Of a DNA stretch of 8,244 nucleotides, positions 4,911-8,244 are shown one piece after another. Made by a program: the position numbers and the translations under genes. The notes below the pieces were generated by a model. The model was given only the letters and a program-made list of their open reading frames with translations, searched no databases and had not been told where the DNA came from. The DNA comes from CALKKN01 sp041571375 (GTDB taxonomy: Bacteria > Pseudomonadota > Gammaproteobacteria > Xanthomonadales > SZUA-36): the NCBI GenBank assembly GCA_041571375.1, contig JBFFUJ010000105.1:1-8244 (forward strand), given 5' to 3'. Numbering within the stretch: the first letter of the stretch is position 1; every line of letters starts with the position of its first letter.

Positions 4911-6027
4911 GGCCGCAGACGGGGCAACGCGGATCGGCCTTCACGCGGGCCTCGCGGAATTCCATCCCGAGCCCGTCGAGCATCAACAACCGCTCGATGA
5001 GCGGCTGGCCAATGCCCAGGGCCAGCTTCAGCGCTTCGTTGGCCTGCAGCGTTCCCACGATCCCCGGGATCACGCCAAGCACCCCCGCCACGGCACATCC
5101 CGGAGTGGCCTCGGGCGCCGGGGGCTCGGGCAGCAGGCAGGCGAAGCATGGAGCCTGAGCGGCGTCCCCTGCACGGAGGCGCTCCGGAGAACGGGGCCAG
5201 AAGACCGAAACCTGCCCTTGAAACTGCATCACGGCACCGTAGACCAGCGGTTTGCCGTGGCCGACGCAGGCCTGATTGAGGGCATAGCGCGCTGCGAAAT
5301 TGTCGGTGCCGTCGATGACGATGTCCCATCCGGATACGACATCCGCGGCGTTGTCCGGACGGATGCGTTCCTCGATGACCTCGATCTCGATATCGGGATT
5401 GAGGTCGCGCAGGCGGCACTCGGCAGAGGCCGCCTTGTTCCAGCCCAGGGTGCTTTCCGCGTGGATGACCTGGCGCTGCAGGTTGCTGCGCTCCACCGAG
5501 TCAGGGTCCACCAGGCCGAGGCGGCCGACCCCTGCCGCCGCCAGATACAGGGCGGCCGGAGCGTTCAGTCCTCCGATCCCGGCCAGCAGCACCCGGCTCC
5601 GAAGCAGCGAGCGCTGACCCGCGGGACCGACCTGGGGCATGACCAGGTGCCGGGCATAGCGCTGCGCCTGCTCCGCGGCCAGGCCTTCCGGATAGCTGGC
5701 GGCCAGTCCCGCTTCCTGCCAGGCCTGAAAGCCTCCCGCCACGCTGCGGAAGCCGCCATAGCCCTGCGCCAGAAGACGCTCGACAGCCTCGCGCGAGCGT
5801 ACACCTTCGGTGCAGAGCAGGAATCCGCCGGTCTCTTCATCCGAACCGGCGGCGCGGCACTCCTCCAGCAGCTCGGCCACCGAGCGGTGGACCGCGCCCC
5901 GCGGGATGCCGGTCAATCGCTCGGGACCGGAACGTATGTCGATCAGTGGCTGACGCCTGCTCGCCTCCCGGGCCGCTTCAGTCGCGGACACTTCCAATGC
6001 AGACCAGGGCTCGCGCTTCATCGGCAT
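4903..6027 (-). CDS. moeB: Rhodanese domain fused to MoeB/ThiF-type sulfur-carrier adenylyltransferase
   Basis: A 374-residue fusion. Residues 28-107 are a rhodanese-like domain with the persulfide-forming loop CTEGVRS (Cys72). Residues 118-374 are an E1-like adenylyltransferase that activates the C-terminal Gly-Gly of a small ubiquitin-like sulfur carrier (MoaD or ThiS type). Its motifs are RYARHLVMPQVG at 123-134, the nucleotide loop GIGGLNAP at 150-157, DPDSVERSNLQRQVIH at 174-189 with Arg185, the DGTDN aspartates at 239-243, Cys311 in GCAVAGVLG as candidate transfer cysteine, and zinc cysteines 294/297 and 368/371. Fused rhodanese is usually C-terminal (MOCS3, MoeZ); here it is N-terminal. 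The symbol reflects the family; the carrier partner is not shown. The start at 6027 is favoured over Met3 by AGGA about eleven bases upstream. It follows der by 13 bases, so it is probably co-transcribed. Confidence 0.9.
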   Translation of the reverse strand: MPMKREPWSALEVSATEAAREASRRQPLIDIRSGPERLTGIPRGAVHRSVAELLEECRAAGSDEETGGFLLCTEGVRSREAVERLLAQGYGGFRSVAGGFQAWQEAGLAASYPEGLAAEQAQRYARHLVMPQVGPAGQRSLLRSRVLLAGIGGLNAPAALYLAAAGVGRLGLVDPDSVERSNLQRQVIHAESTLGWNKAASAECRLRDLNPDIEIEVIEERIRPDNAADVVSGWDIVIDGTDNFAARYALNQACVGHGKPLVYGAVMQFQGQVSVFWPRSPERLRAGDAAQAPCFACLLPEPPAPEATPGCAVAGVLGVIPGIVGTLQANEALKLALGIGQPLIERLLMLDGLGMEFREARVKADPRCPVCGLR

Positions 6028-6040
6028 CCGGCTGGCGATC

Positions 6041-7450
6041 CTAGCGCGACTTGCGGGACTTGCGACCGGTGAACTTCTTCAGGCGCCGGCGCTTCTGCAG
6101 CTGTCTCGCCGTCAGCTTGTTCTTGCGGTCCTTGAACGGATTCTCGCTGTCGCGGAAGTCGACAAACAGCGGCGTACCCCTGAGTCCAAAGTGCTCTATG
6201 AACCGATTGACGAGGTAGCGCCGGTAGGCCGCGGGAATCGTGTCGGTACGGCTACCGTGGATGATGACCCTTGGCGGCAGCTTGCCGCCCGCATGAGCAT
6301 AGCGCAGTTTGGCCGTGCGGCCCTGCCGCATGGGCGGCTGATGGGCCTCGAACGCCTCGCGCAGCACACGCGTGAGTTCCGGAGTGCTGAACTCTGCAGT
6401 GGCGCTGCGCCAGGCGGTCTGTACCGCGTCGAGCAGCTCCTGCAAGCCCGAGCCGTGCAGTGCGGAGATCGGCACGCGCTGGGCCCAGTCGGCATAAGCC
6501 AGCCGGCGATCGATTTCCGCGCGCACGGCCCTGCGGTGCTCGGCATCGAGCCCGTCCCACTTGTTCAGGGCGATCACGAGCGCCCGCCCCTCCGTCAACA
6601 CATGTCCGAGCAGGGTCGTATCCTGGTCGGTAAGCCCCTCGCGGGCATCCAGCAGCAGGACCACCACGTGGGCCCGCTCGATGGCCTGCAGCGCCTTGAT
6701 GGTGCTGAAACGCTCGACCGCGTCGGTAATCCGCGCGCGGCGGCGCACACCGGCCGTGTCGATCAGTTCGTATTTCTGGCCAGCCCGCTCCAGCTGGATG
6801 CTGATGGTGTCGCGGGTGGTGCCGGGCTGGTCGAATGCAAGGACACGCTCCTCGCCCAGCAGCCGATTGACCAGCGTGGACTTGCCGACGTTGGGCCGGC
6901 CCACGATGGCCAGGCGGAGACGGTCGGGCTCCGTCTCCTGCGAATCACCCTCGGCCATCGCCGGCAGGCAGCGGTCGACCGCGCGCATCATCGAGTCCAG
7001 TCCGCGACGGTGCTCGGCGGCGACGGGATGGATATCACCAAAGCCAAGAGCCACAAATTCGGCGGCCGCGGTGGCTTCGTCCATGCCGTCGACCTTGTTG
7101 GCCACCAGCAGGATTTCCTTGCCGGCTCGCCGCAGCTGCGCGGCGATTTCCTCGTCTTCGGCAGTGAGTCCGTCGCGGGCGCTGACCACGAACAGTATCA
7201 GCTGCGCTTCCTCGATCGCCTGATGGACCTGCCTGGCCGTCAGGTAGTCGATGCCCTCGGCCTGAGAGACCAGGCCGCCGGTATCGACCAGCAGGCAGGG
7301 TTGCCTGCCCACGCGCGAGATGCCGTACTGGCGGTCCCGGGTGACCCCGGGCATGTCCGCCACCAGGGCGTCGCGGGTTCGCGTCAACGCATTGAACAGC
7401 GTCGACTTGCCCACGTTGGGTCTTCCGACTATGGCAACGACTGACAGCAC
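6041..7450 (-). CDS. der: Ribosome biogenesis GTPase Der (EngA)
   Basis: Der is an essential double GTPase that helps assemble the 50S ribosomal subunit. The 469-residue protein has the full architecture. G domain 1 has GRPNVGKST at 9-17, DTGG at 56-59 and NKVD at 118-121. G domain 2 has GRPNVGKST at 184-192, DTAG at 231-234 and NKWD at 296-299. A KH-like domain follows from about 355, with PPRVIIHGS at 392-400 and the family end motif ENPFKDRKNK at 436-445. A strongly basic tail (KRRRLKKFTGRKSRKSR) closes it, consistent with rRNA contact. The start is GTG at 7448-7450. The nearest Shine-Dalgarno-like GGAG is about 13 bases away, inside a predicted hairpin, so translation may depend on bamB. 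It sits 21 bases after bamB, the usual gammaproteobacterial arrangement. Confidence 0.97.
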   Translation of the reverse strand: MLSVVAIVGRPNVGKSTLFNALTRTRDALVADMPGVTRDRQYGISRVGRQPCLLVDTGGLVSQAEGIDYLTARQVHQAIEEAQLILFVVSARDGLTAEDEEIAAQLRRAGKEILLVANKVDGMDEATAAAEFVALGFGDIHPVAAEHRRGLDSMMRAVDRCLPAMAEGDSQETEPDRLRLAIVGRPNVGKSTLVNRLLGEERVLAFDQPGTTRDTISIQLERAGQKYELIDTAGVRRRARITDAVERFSTIKALQAIERAHVVVLLLDAREGLTDQDTTLLGHVLTEGRALVIALNKWDGLDAEHRRAVRAEIDRRLAYADWAQRVPISALHGSGLQELLDAVQTAWRSATAEFSTPELTRVLREAFEAHQPPMRQGRTAKLRYAHAGGKLPPRVIIHGSRTDTIPAAYRRYLVNRFIEHFGLRGTPLFVDFRDSENPFKDRKNKLTARQLQKRRRLKKFTGRKSRKSR

Positions 7451-7451
7451 G

Positions 7452-7489
7452 GCCGGCGCCCTGCTCCGAAGCTACAGCGCGGCGCCGGC
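7452..7489 (-). other. Perfect 9-bp inverted repeat spanning bamB stop and der ribosome binding site
   Basis: GCCGGCGCC at 7452-7460 and GGCGCCGGC at 7481-7489 are exact reverse complements around a 20-base loop. In the mRNA (minus strand) the 5' arm lies inside the last bamB codons. The bamB stop (7472-7474) and the der GGAG are in the loop, and the 3' arm ends one base before the der GTG start. The loop can add a small GCT-TCGG-AGC hairpin. A role in translational coupling is inferred. Confidence 0.5.
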
Positions 7490-8244
7490 ACGAAAGGCGA
7501 TCAGGTCGCCATCGATGGTGAGGGCATACAGGGTCGTGCCGACCGTCAGAGGGGCTGCCGCAAAGCCTTTCTTTCCCGCCCGGCTGCGGGCGACGAAGGC
7601 CCCGATCTCGGTATCCAGCCAGTGCAGATAGCCTTCCTTGTCACCCACCACCACGTAATCGCCGTAAAAGGACGGGCGGGTGAGGCCTCGGTTGCTCATC
7701 TGGTCGACCTTCCAGATGGTTGCACCGTTGCGGCGGTCGAGCATCCACAGGTCGTCGTTCCGAGCGCTGACTGCGAGATTGGTTCTGTCCACCTGAACAC
7801 CACTCGCAGAGGAAATTTCCTTGAACCACAGCAGGCGGCCGGAATCGGCGGCCAGCGAGACCACGCGGGCTTTGTAGCTCGATACGATCAGGTCCGATGC
7901 CACGATGACCATTTGCTCGCCGACGTCCGCCAATCGCTCGAGTTCGGTGCGCCCTTCGGGTGAGGCGATGGTCTGGTTCCACAGGACGGTGCCGTCGCTC
8001 ATCCGCAGGCTTACGACGCTGCCGTCATCGTAGCCAACGTAGAGCAGGCCACCGCGCGCCAGCAGATGTGCACTGCCGCGCAAGGTCAGCAGGGGCATCT
8101 TGTGGTCGTAAATCCAGAGTCGCCGTCCGTTCACGGCATCCAGCCCAAACACGCGCCCGTCGATACACAGCACCGCGACGATGCCATCCCCGGCAGCCGG
8201 GGGCGACAAAACTTCGGAGGACACCTGGGCATTCCAGAGTTCCG
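7472..8244 (-). CDS. bamB: Outer membrane protein assembly factor BamB, C-terminal part
   Basis: BamB is a periplasmic lipoprotein with an eight-bladed beta-propeller that binds BamA and helps insert outer-membrane proteins. The window shows the last 256 residues; the N-terminus with the lipobox lies beyond 8244 and the frame stays open to the window edge (reading ELWNAQVSSEVLSPP). The GTG at 8222-8224 is an internal valine, not a start. Repeated propeller blades are visible, each with a G-x-hydrophobic strand followed by D-x-x-x-G-x-x-x-W (for example LDAVNGRRLWIYD and LAADSGRLLWFKE). The BamB hallmark MPLLTLRG, the segment GRTELERLADV, and the VVGDKEGYLHWLD blade match the E. coli protein as I recall it. 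It is followed by der, and in gammaproteobacteria hisS and yfgM commonly precede it. Confidence 0.95.
   Translation of the reverse strand, partial: ELWNAQVSSEVLSPPAAGDGIVAVLCIDGRVFGLDAVNGRRLWIYDHKMPLLTLRGSAHLLARGGLLYVGYDDGSVVSLRMSDGTVLWNQTIASPEGRTELERLADVGEQMVIVASDLIVSSYKARVVSLAADSGRLLWFKEISSASGVQVDRTNLAVSARNDDLWMLDRRNGATIWKVDQMSNRGLTRPSFYGDYVVVGDKEGYLHWLDTEIGAFVARSRAGKKGFAAAPLTVGTTLYALTIDGDLIAFRAGAAL

Noticed and set aside
4738..6072. 444-codon plus-strand open frame opposite the rhodanese-MoeB gene
   Set aside because: Antisense shadow; the minus strand encodes a full set of catalytic motifs and the shadow has none.
6191..7444. 417-codon plus-strand open frame opposite der
   Set aside because: Antisense shadow of der, which has complete GTPase motifs over the same bases.
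8222..8224. GTG as the start of a 250-residue protein
   Set aside because: The frame continues upstream in register with BamB sequence to the window edge, so this is an internal valine of a truncated gene.

Overview
This GC-rich window looks chromosomal and most likely comes from a sulfur-oxidising gammaproteobacterium, possibly Chromatiales or Ectothiorhodospiraceae-like. Two things suggest this: the bamB-der gene order typical of Gammaproteobacteria, and a flavocytochrome c sulfide dehydrogenase pair (fccA-fccB) that aligns well from memory with the Allochromatium enzyme. Coding density is very high. There are no tRNA or rRNA genes, insertion sequences, CRISPR arrays or phage genes that I can see.

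Layout. Positions 1-235 hold the 3' end of a thiolase of the FadI type. It overlaps by four bases (GTGA) with a class III-like polyphosphate kinase 2 gene (232-1155). A 172-base intergenic region then leads into fccA (1328-1642, monohaem cytochrome c) and fccB (1661-2947, Tat-exported FAD protein). Together these encode a periplasmic enzyme that oxidises sulfide and passes electrons to cytochrome c. After 100 bases comes a small, strongly acidic protein of unknown function (3048-3446). It ends on a CTAG shared with the stop of the convergent folD gene (minus strand, 3443-4345). folD and a glutathione peroxidase gene (4422-4910, plus strand) diverge from a 76-base promoter region with a perfect TATAAT and a run of ten T. 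The peroxidase gene overlaps tail-to-tail by eight bases with the last gene of a leftward cluster. Read in the direction of transcription, that cluster is bamB (5' end outside the window), der, then a rhodanese-MoeB/ThiF fusion.

How the genes fit together. Four themes sit side by side rather than forming one pathway: lipid and polyphosphate metabolism, sulfide oxidation, one-carbon and peroxide metabolism, and envelope/ribosome biogenesis plus sulfur-carrier activation. Most genes are well-known families. I do not see a clear undescribed system. The least explained items are the acidic protein next to fccAB, which has an apparent internal duplication, and the N-terminal rhodanese fusion to an E1-like adenylyltransferase behind der. 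The bamB-der junction also carries a perfect 9-bp inverted repeat that may couple translation of the two genes.
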